A DNA stretch of 15,347 bases from DATEHG01 sp041691295 (GTDB lineage: Bacteria; Gemmatimonadota; Gemmatimonadetes; Gemmatimonadales; GWC2-71-9): positions 1-15,347 of the forward strand of contig JBEPVA010000087.1 in NCBI GenBank assembly GCA_041691295.1, in the 5' to 3' direction. Under the pieces are notes generated by a model. The model was not told where the DNA came from. It was given only the letters and a program-made list of their open reading frames with translations, and did no database searches. A program made the position numbers and the translations under genes. Numbering within the stretch: the first letter of the stretch is position 1; every line of letters begins with the position of its first letter. Shown here piece by piece: positions 1 to 7,523 of this stretch.

Positions 1-154
1 CCGATCGATCCGTGGCCTTCCGCGTTCATCCGTGGCTCATGCTGTTCAGGACTTGTGTGGCGATTCGGCGGATCAAGCATGCTCCGATCAATCCGTGGCC
101 TTCCGCGTTCCTCCGCGCCAAAGTTGCTCGAGGTTGGTTGGCAGCCGATGCTGT
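1..154. repeat. Intergenic region with two degenerate direct repeats
   Basis: No gene is supported here. A unit containing the words GATCCGTGGCCTTCCGCGTT and ATCCGTGG occurs near 5-35, and a close copy (ATCAATCCGTGGCCTTCCGC, then a diverged CTCCGCG) occurs near 88-118. The string ATGCTGTTCAGG also occurs twice, at about 39-50 and 148-159; the second copy contains the argR stop codon. The first half of the region is therefore a duplicated block lying just downstream of the arginine operon. No stem followed by a T run was seen, so the end of the operon has no evident intrinsic terminator in the window. Confidence 0.6.
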
Positions 155-613
155 TCAGGGTGCGCCGCGCGACGTAAAGTGCCGGAAATGCTTGAGCAAC
201 CGCCGCTGTGCTTCCCCGCCTCGGTTGGCCACGAAGATCGTGTCGTCTCCCGCCAGCGTGCCGACCACATCCGCCCATGCCAGCCGGTCGATGGCCACCG
301 CCACCCGGTTGGCTTCCCCGGGCGGAGTGTGCAGCACGATCATCGCGTCTCCGGCCGGCTCGGCGGTCAGCACCCCATCGGCAATCCGCCGCTCATCGGG
401 ATGCGCCGCATCGGGCGCCAGCCGGGTCGGCCGCTGATACGCCCCCTCCAGCTTCACCAGTTTCAGGGCGGTGATATCGCGGCTGACCGACGACTGGGTC
501 ACATCCCAGCCTTCGCTGGCCAGCGCATCGGCCAGCGCTTCCTGGGTATGCAGCGGCCGGGTGCTGATCAGCTCGAGGATCTTGAGCTGGCGCTTGCGCC
601 GGTCGTGGCTCAT
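155..613 (-). CDS. argR: Arginine repressor ArgR
   Basis: A 152-residue ArgR/AhrC-family transcription factor, the usual length. The N-terminal winged helix-turn-helix spans about residues 5-65 and carries the family Ser-Arg pair in QSSVSRDI (40-47), which contacts DNA. The C-terminal arginine-binding and hexamerisation domain spans about 78-148, with the typical AGDDTIFVA segment (121-129). The ATG overlaps the argH stop by four bases (ATGA), so translation is probably coupled. It is the last gene of the arginine cluster, which suggests feedback control of the operon that encodes it; a candidate operator lies at the argG start. Family assignment is firm; the regulon is inferred. Confidence 0.96.
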   Translation of the reverse strand: MSHDRRKRQLKILELISTRPLHTQEALADALASEGWDVTQSSVSRDITALKLVKLEGAYQRPTRLAPDAAHPDERRIADGVLTAEPAGDAMIVLHTPPGEANRVAVAIDRLAWADVVGTLAGDDTIFVANRGGEAQRRLLKHFRHFTSRGAP

Positions 614-2022
614 CGCTTTCCCGCCAGCTGCTGCATCGCCCGGGCAAATCGGCTCCGCGCCTTATCGCCCCAGCTCCGGGCGGCCCGCAGCCGGCTACGG
701 ACCGCCGGCAGGCCCAGGTTCCCCAGCATCCCGGTCGAACGACGGCGCGCAATGATCTCGGCGGCGGAGGGTTCACGCCACAGATCACCCTCACGGATGG
801 CGGCCGCGACTTCACGATACGCCGACCGGAACGGTTGACCTCCTTCGACCCTGCGCATGACTTCGTCGGTGGCCAGTGCTCCGCCAGTCAGCGTGCTGAG
901 ACACTTGTCACGATCGACCGCCAGCTTGGGCACGGCCACCGCCATCATCGACAGCATGCCCTCCAGCCGGTCCACCCCCCGCATCAGCGGCTCCTTGAGC
1001 AGCTGGAAGTCGCGATGATAGCCGCTGGTCAGCTTGCTCTTGAGCTGCAACACGGTGATCAGATCGGATTCGACCGCGGCGGCCCGGGCTCGGGTCAGCT
1101 CGAACAGGTCCGGGTTCCGTTTGTGCGGCATGATGCTCGAACCGGTGGCCAGGTCGGCCGGCAGCACCAGGAATCCGAATTCGTCGGCGCTGAACAGAAT
1201 CACGTCTGCCGACAGCTTGCCGATCTCGTGAGTCAGCTGGCTGGCCCAGAACAGCACGGCCGCTTCGAGCTTGCCGCGGCCGGCCTGCACCAGCGCCACG
1301 TTGTGCTCCACCCTGGCAAAGCCAAGCGCCTTGGCCGTGGCTTCACGTTTGAGTGGCAATGGCACACCATAACCGGCGGCGCTTCCGAGCGGGGAGCGAT
1401 CAACCTGCCCATACACCGCCGGCAACGTCTCGACGGTATCCAGTATTCCCTCGGCGTACGCCGCGGCCCACAACCCGGCCGATGATGGCATGGCTCGGCG
1501 CTGATGGGTGTACCCCGGCCAGAGCGCATTGGAATACCGATCGGCGAAACCGATCAGGCTCTCGGCCAGGTCGAGGGCACCGGCCTGCAGCAGCAGCAGC
1601 CGGTCCTTGAGATAGAGCCTGAGATCGCAGGCGATCTGGTCGTTGCGCGACCGTCCGGTGTGCAGCCGTTCGCCGGCCGAGCCCAGCCGCCGGGTGAGCC
1701 AGCTCTCGACTGCGGTGTGGACGTCCTCGTGCTCCGGACCAACCACCAGATCGCCGGAATCGACGGCCCGCAGCGCGGCCCTGAGTCCATCACGGAGCCT
1801 GGTGTGCTCCGTGGCCGTCAGCAGCTTCGACGCCCTGAGCCCTTCGACGTGGCCCAGGGAGCCGAGCACATCCCACGCGATCAGCCGGCTGTCCCAGAGC
1901 CGGTCCTCGGCCGCGGTGTAGTCGAGCATGCCGCGATCGATCGAGGCGCCCGCGGTCCAGAGAGTGGCAGGTGCACCGGAAGGAGCCACCGGCTTGACCG
2001 GCTGTTTCACGCGACGGCTCAT
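610..2022 (-). CDS. argH: Argininosuccinate lyase
   Basis: A 470-residue cytosolic lyase of the fumarase/aspartase superfamily that cleaves argininosuccinate to arginine and fumarate, the last step of the pathway. Visible family motifs are HTGRSRNDQ (121-129), PGYTHQRRAMP (169-179, normally PGYTHLQRAQP) and the signature GSSIMPHKRNPD (294-305) with the catalytic serine. The ATG overlaps the argE stop by four bases and its own stop overlaps the argR start, so it sits in a tightly coupled argB-argE-argH-argR block. About 20 N-terminal residues before the conserved core are variable, so a slightly later start cannot be excluded, but the overlap favours this one. Confidence 0.96.
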   Translation of the reverse strand: MSRRVKQPVKPVAPSGAPATLWTAGASIDRGMLDYTAAEDRLWDSRLIAWDVLGSLGHVEGLRASKLLTATEHTRLRDGLRAALRAVDSGDLVVGPEHEDVHTAVESWLTRRLGSAGERLHTGRSRNDQIACDLRLYLKDRLLLLQAGALDLAESLIGFADRYSNALWPGYTHQRRAMPSSAGLWAAAYAEGILDTVETLPAVYGQVDRSPLGSAAGYGVPLPLKREATAKALGFARVEHNVALVQAGRGKLEAAVLFWASQLTHEIGKLSADVILFSADEFGFLVLPADLATGSSIMPHKRNPDLFELTRARAAAVESDLITVLQLKSKLTSGYHRDFQLLKEPLMRGVDRLEGMLSMMAVAVPKLAVDRDKCLSTLTGGALATDEVMRRVEGGQPFRSAYREVAAAIREGDLWREPSAAEIIARRRSTGMLGNLGLPAVRSRLRAARSWGDKARSRFARAMQQLAGKR

Positions 2023-3092
2023 TGCAGGTAGGCCTCGGCGAGTCGGGTATAGAAGGCCCGGGCGGCGGACAGCTCGGGCAGGTCGACGTATTCATCGGCG
2101 GTGTGCGAGCGCCGGCTGGTGCCCGGGCCGCACTTGATGGCATCGAGGTGGCGGACGAAGACCCAGTCGGAACAGGTGGCACTGCCGAACCGGCGTGCGC
2201 CGGGTCTTACCCGCGCTGCCGCGGCCAGCAGCGGCGATTCGGCCGGTGATTCACATGGCACCAGCCGGTCCGAGGTGATTACGACTTCACTGTCCAGCTC
2301 CTCGTGCAGCCGGGCCGCCAGTTCCTGGTGCGTCCAGGCCGGGGTGCTGCGTACGTCGAGCACTGCCCTGGCCTGCGCGGGGGTGACGTTCCGGCTGATG
2401 CCGCCCTCGACCATGGTGGGCGTGGCGGTGGCGGGACCAAGGATCGGGTGATTGCGGCCGTCAAACATCCCATCGAGCCGGGCCAGGTCCCGGCCCAGCC
2501 GGACCAGCGCATTCACCCCGCCTTCGTCGGCGGCGTACGCCGCATGGCGCTGGTCGCCACGGGAAATCAGGTCCACCATCATCAGGCCGCGCTGTGCGAT
2601 GGCGATATCCAGGTTGGTCGGCTCTCCCACGACGGCCGCGTCGATCGTCCCGGCCCGGCTGACGGCAACACCCATCGTGGTGTCGCGGGTCTCCTCGCTG
2701 AAGCCGAGGATGACCAGCAGCCGTCCGCGCGCCGGACCACCGGCCTTTGCGAGATCGGCCGCCGCCATGATCATGGCCGCGACCGAGGCTTTCGCGTCCC
2801 CGGAGCCGCGACCGTACAGCCGCTCGCCCTCGATCGTGGCGTCGAACGCCGGCCTGGTCCACCCTTGTCCCGGCGGCACCACATCGAGATGCGACAGGTA
2901 CGCCAGCGTGGGTCCCTCGCCGGCACCGGTGACCTCGAGGGTGACCGAGGCCTCATCCCGGGTGGCGACAAGGCCGAGCTCACGGGCCCTGCTCTCGATG
3001 AACCGCGCGATCGGTTCTTCGCCACCGCTGGGCGAGCGGATGGAGACCAGCTCCTCGAGCAGCGCGACTTCAGCCGGCCAGGTCGACGCCAA
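2019..3092 (-). CDS. argE: M20-family N-acyl-citrulline/ornithine deacylase (ArgE-like)
   Basis: A 357-residue zinc-dependent M20 amidohydrolase. Likely metal ligands and catalytic residues are visible: H68 and D70 in LSHLDVVP, D99 in YGRGSGDAK, E133/E134 in FSEET, E157 in GEPT and H330 in SRRSHTADEY. The lid/dimerisation domain sits around 165-275. In a pathway using an acylornithine carbamoyltransferase, its expected substrate is N-acyl-L-citrulline (here predicted N-succinyl) rather than N-acetylornithine; that is inferred from context. The related LysK-type hydrolases look similar, but no LysW is seen. The start is a TTG overlapping the end of argB by 23 bases, with AAGG nine bases upstream; no good later start is visible. 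It overlaps argH by four bases. Confidence 0.88.
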   Translation of the reverse strand: MASTWPAEVALLEELVSIRSPSGGEEPIARFIESRARELGLVATRDEASVTLEVTGAGEGPTLAYLSHLDVVPPGQGWTRPAFDATIEGERLYGRGSGDAKASVAAMIMAAADLAKAGGPARGRLLVILGFSEETRDTTMGVAVSRAGTIDAAVVGEPTNLDIAIAQRGLMMVDLISRGDQRHAAYAADEGGVNALVRLGRDLARLDGMFDGRNHPILGPATATPTMVEGGISRNVTPAQARAVLDVRSTPAWTHQELAARLHEELDSEVVITSDRLVPCESPAESPLLAAAARVRPGARRFGSATCSDWVFVRHLDAIKCGPGTSRRSHTADEYVDLPELSAARAFYTRLAEAYLQ

Positions 3093-4005
3093 GGTAGGTC
3101 GCCTTTTCCTTTCGTCCCACGATCATGGTCCCGCAACCGGCGCCGGTGAACACCTCGAGCAGCAGCGCATCGGGTGCGGCTCCGCCGACGATATGGGTCC
3201 GTTCCACTCCGCCGGTGGCCGCCCGGATGCAGGCCTCAACCTTGGGCCGCATGCCTCCCGCGATCGCGCCGCTGGCGAGCAGCGGCGCCAGGTCATCGGG
3301 GTCGGCAAAGGTGAGCAGCGAGGCCGGATCGTTGCGATCGCGCAGGATGCCGGGGGCGCCAGTCAGGAAGATCAGTTTCTGGGCCTTGAGCGCCACCGCC
3401 AGCGACTCCGCCACCGTATCGGCGTTGACGTTGAACACCCGGCCCTCGTCGTCTCCCGCCAGGCTGGCGATGACCGGCACGAAGCGGGCATCGAGCAGGG
3501 TCTGCAGCACCCGCGGATCGACCGAGTCGACATCGCCCACGTGACCGAAGTCCACCAGCCGGCTCTTGCCGGCATCATCGACGATGTTCACCGGCGGCCG
3601 GCGGTGGGCCGTGATCAGGTCGGCGTCCACTCCGGACAGGCCAACCGCCTGCACCTGGCGAGCCCGCAGCGCCGCCAGGATGTCGGTGTTCAGGCTGCCG
3701 GCATAGACCATCTTGGCGACTTCGAGTGCACCGTCGTCGGTGACCCGCCGTCCGGCCACCATGACCGGCTCCTGCCCCAGCCGGCGGGAGAGAGCACTCG
3801 CCTGCGGCCCGCCGCCATGCACCACCACCATCCGGATGCCGAGTGAACTCAGCAGCCCGATCTGCGCGGTGACCTGCTCCAGTACCGCCGGCTCGGCCAC
3901 AACCTCGCCGCCCAGCTTGACCACGAAAACATGGTCGCGGTAGGCCCGGACGTAGCGAAGGGCGCCCTTGAGGCCGGCAATTCCCTTGAGGGGGTCAATA
4001 GTCAC
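3070..4005 (-). CDS. argB: N-acylglutamate kinase
   Basis: A 311-residue amino-acid kinase family enzyme that phosphorylates the side-chain carboxylate of N-acylglutamate. Key residues match the family: K30 (VVKLGGE), HGGGPQ (63-68), GRRVTD (85-90), the FNVNAD motif with D196, and K255 in GGMRPK. The nucleotide-side motif usually written LTDVxG is LTGAPG here. There is no fused GNAT domain, unlike the ArgA-ArgB fusions of some acylornithine-pathway bacteria. The start is GTG: GGAGG at 4014-4018 (minus strand) lies eight bases before it, while a nearer ATG is out of frame and stops at once. A 96-bp repeat-bearing gap separates it from argF', and its 3' end overlaps argE. Acetyl versus succinyl preference cannot be read from the kinase itself. 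Confidence 0.93.
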   Translation of the reverse strand: MTIDPLKGIAGLKGALRYVRAYRDHVFVVKLGGEVVAEPAVLEQVTAQIGLLSSLGIRMVVVHGGGPQASALSRRLGQEPVMVAGRRVTDDGALEVAKMVYAGSLNTDILAALRARQVQAVGLSGVDADLITAHRRPPVNIVDDAGKSRLVDFGHVGDVDSVDPRVLQTLLDARFVPVIASLAGDDEGRVFNVNADTVAESLAVALKAQKLIFLTGAPGILRDRNDPASLLTFADPDDLAPLLASGAIAGGMRPKVEACIRAATGGVERTHIVGGAAPDALLLEVFTGAGCGTMIVGRKEKATYLGVDLAG

Positions 4006-4101
4006 GACTCATACCTCCGGTTCAAATATTGGTGAGAGGTATGAGGTGAGAGGTGACAGGGGGCAGTTCCCTCTTACCTCTTACCTCTTACTTCTCACCT
4101 G
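4006..4101. repeat. Inverted heptanucleotide-word repeat between argF' and argB
   Basis: Reading the plus strand, 4032-4059 is four 7-nt words of the GTGAGAG type. After a short G-rich centre (4060-4070), five complementary words follow at 4071-4105: three perfect copies of CTCTTAC, then TTCTCAC and CTGTCAC. The two arms can pair as an imperfect stem. The last right-arm word contains the argF' stop codon (4102-4104). The spacer therefore starts at the end of argF' and stops shortly before the argB ribosome binding site. It could act as an RNA hairpin between two halves of the operon; function is unknown. Confidence 0.8.
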
Positions 4102-5118
4102 TCACGCCTTGCCAAGCATCTCCAGCAGCAGCGCCCGCTGCACATGCAGGCGGTTCTCGGCCTGATCGGTCACCACCGACGTTGGCCCGTCGAGAACCTC
4201 ATCGTCGATCTCGACGTTGCGGCGCACCGGCAGGCAGTGCATCACCAGCGCCTTGCCGCCACGGCTGGAGCGCAACCGGCGGCTGGTGAGCTTCCAGTCC
4301 TTGTGGTTGGCCCTGAGCGCCGCCTCCTCGGCCGGTTGGTCGTAATGCTTCACGCTGCCCCACGCCTTGGCATAGATCACATCGGCGCCCACCGTGGCCT
4401 CGTCGGGATCGTTGATGATGTGGACGAACTCACCGCCCCTGGCCTGGGCCAGCTTCCGGATCAGTGCCGTGTCATCAGGATCCAGTTCGTAGCCGTCAGG
4501 CCGCGCGATCACGATCTCCATGCCGAGGCTGGCGGCGGCCAGCGCCGCGCTGACCGGCACCGCGGTCGGCAGCGCCTTCGGATGCCAGGTCCAGTTGAGC
4601 ACGAATCGCTTGCCGCGCGGATCGGGAATCCGTTCCTTGATCGTCAGCGCATCCGCCAGCTGCTGGCAGGGATGGCGACGGGCACTCTCCATGTTGATCA
4701 CCGGCTTGTCGCAATACTCGGCGAAGGTCTTGAGCACCTTGTCCTGCCTGACCTCCGACCAGGGGCCGGGACGCGGAAAGGCCCGGAGCGCCAGGCCATC
4801 GGCGTACCGGCTGAGCACCCGCGCGGTATCGACGATGTGCTCGACATTGGCGCCGTCCATCACCGCGCCAATCTCGGTTTCCAGCGCCCAGCTGCCCCGT
4901 CCCGGCTCGAGATTGATGGCATGGCCGCCATGCATGAACATCGCGGCCTCGAAACTGGTCCTGGTCCGGAGACTGGGATCCAGGAACACCATGGCCAGCA
5001 ACTTTCCAGTCAGCCGGCCGCGGACATTGCCCTGCTTGATCCGGGCGGCCAGCTGCAGCAGGCCATCGATGTCATCCGGGCTCCAGTCCTCGACCGCCAG
5101 GAAATCACGCTTGGTCAC
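4102..5118 (-). CDS. argF': N-acylornithine carbamoyltransferase (predicted N-succinylornithine type)
   Basis: A 338-residue transcarbamylase that carbamoylates an N-acylated ornithine rather than ornithine. The carbamoyl-phosphate motif is PSLRTRT (48-54), HPCQ is at 149-152 and HCLPVRRN at 293-300. Features of the acetyl/succinylornithine subfamily are VMDG (86-89), RAFPRP (112-117), the LNWTWHPKALPTAV block (174-187) and ENRLHVQ. It aligns without gaps to the remembered N-terminus of the Xanthomonas enzyme. Its residue 92, where Glu specifies acetyl and Pro, Ser, Ala or Val specify succinyl, is Val. The lysine that is carboxylated in the Xanthomonas enzyme (about 302) appears replaced by Glu303. 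GTG start overlaps the argD stop by four bases. Subfamily is firm; the succinyl preference rests on one residue. Confidence 0.93.
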   Translation of the reverse strand: MTKRDFLAVEDWSPDDIDGLLQLAARIKQGNVRGRLTGKLLAMVFLDPSLRTRTSFEAAMFMHGGHAINLEPGRGSWALETEIGAVMDGANVEHIVDTARVLSRYADGLALRAFPRPGPWSEVRQDKVLKTFAEYCDKPVINMESARRHPCQQLADALTIKERIPDPRGKRFVLNWTWHPKALPTAVPVSAALAAASLGMEIVIARPDGYELDPDDTALIRKLAQARGGEFVHIINDPDEATVGADVIYAKAWGSVKHYDQPAEEAALRANHKDWKLTSRRLRSSRGGKALVMHCLPVRRNVEIDDEVLDGPTSVVTDQAENRLHVQRALLLEMLGKA

Positions 5119-6308
5119 GGCAGGACCTCACTGAGGGCGCCGAGCAGGAGGGTGGCCTCCTGGCGGCTGAAGGAGAGTGGCGGCATCAGCCGCAGGATGT
5201 CGGGTGCATTGGCTGTACCGGTGAGAATGCGGCGCTCGAACAGCGCCTGCTGGACCGCGGCGGCGGGCCGGCCGAGCCGCAGGCCCAGCAGCAGGCCTCG
5301 GCCTTCGACCGTGGTGATGCCAAGTTGGTGGGCGCCTTCGGTGATCTGGCGGCCGATCTCGATCGCGTTAGCGATCAGCTGTTCACGATCGATTACTTCC
5401 AGGGTGGCCAGCGCCGCGGCACAGGGCACCGGACCGCCACCGAAGGTGCTGCCGAGGTCGCCGGGCAGGAGTCCCGCCGCCACGTGCGGCGTCATGATCA
5501 CCGCGCCGATCGGCAGGCCCGACGCCAGCCCCTTGGCCATGGTGAGCAGATCGGGAGTGACACCGATCGACTCCGCGGCGGTAAAGGCGCCGCAGCGTCC
5601 CACGCCGCACTGGATTTCGTCGAAGATCAGCTGCGCGCCACGAAAGGTGGTGGCTTCGCGGACCGCGGTCAGATATTCGGCGGAAAAGGCCCGGGCGCCA
5701 CCCAATCCCTGCACCGGCTCGAGAATGACCGCGGCCGTGGTCTCGTCGATTGCGCTGTCGAGTGCGGCAATGTCCCCGAACGGAATGACCGTCGAGAGCG
5801 GCATCCCGGCAATCCGGGCGCCGTTGCGATACTTGTCCCCGTCGGTGACCGCCAGCGTGGCCACCGTGCGGCCGTGCCAGCCGCCCGAGATCGACACGAC
5901 CTGCGACCGGCCGGTAATCTTCCGCGCGATGGTCAGCGCATTCTCGTTGGCCTCTGCCCCCGAGTTGCAGAAGAACACCCGCTCCAGTGGATCGGGACAG
6001 CGGGCGGCCAGCTCCGTGGCCAGCCGTTCCCGATTCGGATGTGGCACGGCAGTGGAGTAGAACAGCAGCTGGGCCGCCTGCTCGGCGATGGCGGCCACCA
6101 CGTGCGGATGACTGTGCCCGGTGCTGCACACCGCATGACCGCCGTAGGCGTCCAGCCATTCGTGGCCCGCCTGATCGACCAGCCAGGAGCCATGACCACT
6201 CACCGGCCGGACGGGGAACTGCGCGTAGGTCGGCAGCAGCGCTGACGGAACGGCACTGCTATCAGTCCGGACTGCTGCTCCGTGGCCCCCGTGCCCCGCC
6301 GCTAGCAC
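5115..6308 (-). CDS. argD: N-acylornithine aminotransferase (class III PLP enzyme)
   Basis: A 397-residue class III aminotransferase that converts N-acylglutamate semialdehyde to N-acylornithine with glutamate as amino donor. NSGAEANENALTIARK (115-130) is the phosphate-binding region, FDEIQCGVGR (229-238) holds the cofactor-contacting Asp, and K259 in TMAKGLASG is the Schiff-base lysine. Length is typical. The GTG start overlaps the argC stop by seven bases, and its stop overlaps argF' by four, so argC-argD-argF' form a coupled block. The first 20 or so residues are rich in Gly and Ala and unlike the family, so the exact start is less certain. In this context the acyl group is predicted to be succinyl. 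Confidence 0.94.
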   Translation of the reverse strand: MLAAGHGGHGAAVRTDSSAVPSALLPTYAQFPVRPVSGHGSWLVDQAGHEWLDAYGGHAVCSTGHSHPHVVAAIAEQAAQLLFYSTAVPHPNRERLATELAARCPDPLERVFFCNSGAEANENALTIARKITGRSQVVSISGGWHGRTVATLAVTDGDKYRNGARIAGMPLSTVIPFGDIAALDSAIDETTAAVILEPVQGLGGARAFSAEYLTAVREATTFRGAQLIFDEIQCGVGRCGAFTAAESIGVTPDLLTMAKGLASGLPIGAVIMTPHVAAGLLPGDLGSTFGGGPVPCAAALATLEVIDREQLIANAIEIGRQITEGAHQLGITTVEGRGLLLGLRLGRPAAAVQQALFERRILTGTANAPDILRLMPPLSFSRQEATLLLGALSEVLP

Positions 6309-7406
6309 GGGAACATTCCCGTCGCGCCAAGTCCGGCCTGCTCCGGCAGTCCCAGCGCCAGGTTCATCGCCTGGACTGCCTGACCGCCAGCGCCCTTGAT
6401 CAAGTTGTCGATGGCGATCATGACCTGGATTTCAGTGCCATCATCGCTGGCCGCCGCATGGATGAGGGCGTAGTTGGTGCCCACCGCATGCGTCAGCTCC
6501 GGCGCCTGGTCGAGGACCCGCACGAAGGGACGTCCGGCGTAGCTGGTCTTGACGCGCGCGACCAATGCATGCCCGTCGGAACCACTGGCGCCCCCCCCCC
6601 CCCGCCCCCCCCCCGGGGCGGGGGCCGCGGGGAAGGGTCCCCCCCCCCCCCCGCCCGCCTGCCGCCCCAAGTCTCGCATGCAGCGTGAGATAGATCCCCC
6701 GCACGAACGGTCCGGCATGCACCATCATCCTCGCTTCGGCGCCCGCATGGCCGGTCCACTCCCGCCAGCGCTGCAGAATCTCGGCCTCGTGGCGGTGACC
6801 CATGACCGAGTAGGCAAACAGGTTGTGGGCCCGGGCCGGGTGATGCGTCGTTGGCCTGGGCTGGACTCCCGCGCCACTCGAGCCGGTGACGGCAAACAGT
6901 GCCGGAGAGACGCCAGCCTGGGCCAGTGGCCAGAGCGCCAACTGGGCGGCGGTGGCAAAGCAGCCGGGTGCGGCCAGGGCGCGCTGGCCCTTGAGCGCGG
7001 TGCCCATCACGTCGGCCAGGGCATAGCTGAACCGACCGACGAGCTCCGGCTTGGGATGCTCGCCGTAGAATTTGCGATACAGCGTGAGATCACTGATGCG
7101 GAAGTCGGCGGCCAGGTCCACGATCAGCCCTGGACCGGCGTCGAAGACCTGGTCCGCGACTCGTGATGACTCTCCATGCTCCAGCGCCAGAAAGGCCACA
7201 TCCATCCCACGGGAAGCCTCGCCGGGCTCGAGGCCGGAAAACCGGGCCTCGGTGACCATGGCCAGCGCCGGGTGAATTGCCCCGATCGGCTGACCGGCCT
7301 GACTCCGGCTGGTGGCCACGACCTCGGTGACCTCCGGGTGCGCCAGCAGGATCCGGAGCAGTTCGCCGCCGGCATAGCCGGCAGCACCAATAACGGTTAC
7401 TCGCAA
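6302..7406 (-). CDS. argC: N-acyl-gamma-glutamyl-phosphate reductase (frame broken by a G/C block)
   Basis: NADPH-dependent reduction of the acylglutamyl phosphate made by ArgB. The N-terminal part (7406 to about 6660) begins with the Rossmann motif VIGAAGYAGGELLRIL, and the active-site Cys149 lies in APGCFATAA. The C-terminal part, in another frame (to 6302), has YAGRPFVRVLD and ELTHAVGTNYALI. Between them, 6590-6660 is a block of C runs of 13, 10 and 14 that shifts the frame and encodes only a Gly/Arg-rich stretch. I treat this as one gene with a probable sequence error. The likely start is TTG at 7406, placing RVTVIGAAG at the N-terminus as in the family; an ATG at 7487 would add 27 unlike residues. 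Downstream it overlaps argD by seven bases. Confidence 0.88.
6590..6660. other. Homopolymer C/G block inside argC
   Basis: On the plus strand there are 13 C at 6591-6603, 10 C at 6605-6614, a G-rich centre and 14 C at 6639-6652. Nothing else in the window resembles it. It falls in the variable segment of argC between the conserved ARL and YAGRPFVRV motifs, changes the frame and makes that segment (127 nt between the flanking codons) longer than usual. Dark-cycle poly-G calls or a badly closed gap in reads of argC sense are the simplest explanations; a real insertion is possible. Confidence 0.75.
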
Positions 7407-7523
7407 GGAGCCACCCCACCCAATGCCAAACACGGAGACACGGAGGTTCCCGCTCGACAGCAACCTCTCAGCGCCCAGGCCGACCATATCGAATTCAATG
7501 CAGTGCCCTCTGTGTCTCTGTGT
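7407..7523. repeat. Inverted 8-nt-word repeat between the P-loop gene and argC
   Basis: AAACACGGAGACACGGAGG at 7428-7446 is mirrored by CCTCTGTGTCTCTGTGTTT at 7507-7525, with about 60 bases between the arms. Each arm is two copies of the 8-mer CACRGAGA/G. The right arm contains the stop codon of the P-loop gene (7524-7526), so the element starts at the end of that reading frame. A third, single arm of the same type lies at 10690-10710. It resembles a small MITE-like or hairpin spacer; no function is known to me. Confidence 0.75.

Noticed and set aside
1..118. CRISPR array
   Set aside because: Only two imperfect copies with an irregular spacer, no palindromic repeat and no cas genes.
2019..3092. 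LysW-carrier lysine/ornithine pathway (LysK-type hydrolase)
   Set aside because: No LysW carrier or LysX ligase is present, and the carbamoyltransferase type fits a free N-acyl pathway.
4102..5118. Ordinary ornithine carbamoyltransferase ArgF
   Set aside because: The motifs VMDG, RAFP, NWTWHPKALPTAV and ENRLHVQ belong to the N-acylornithine subfamily rather than to ArgF.
4144..6060. A 638-codon open frame on the plus strand, with others at 2452-3846 and 7176-8615
   Set aside because: They lie antisense to argF', argD, argB, argE and the P-loop gene, and their translations are rich in Arg, Pro, Ser and His with no domain pattern. They are a product of high GC content.
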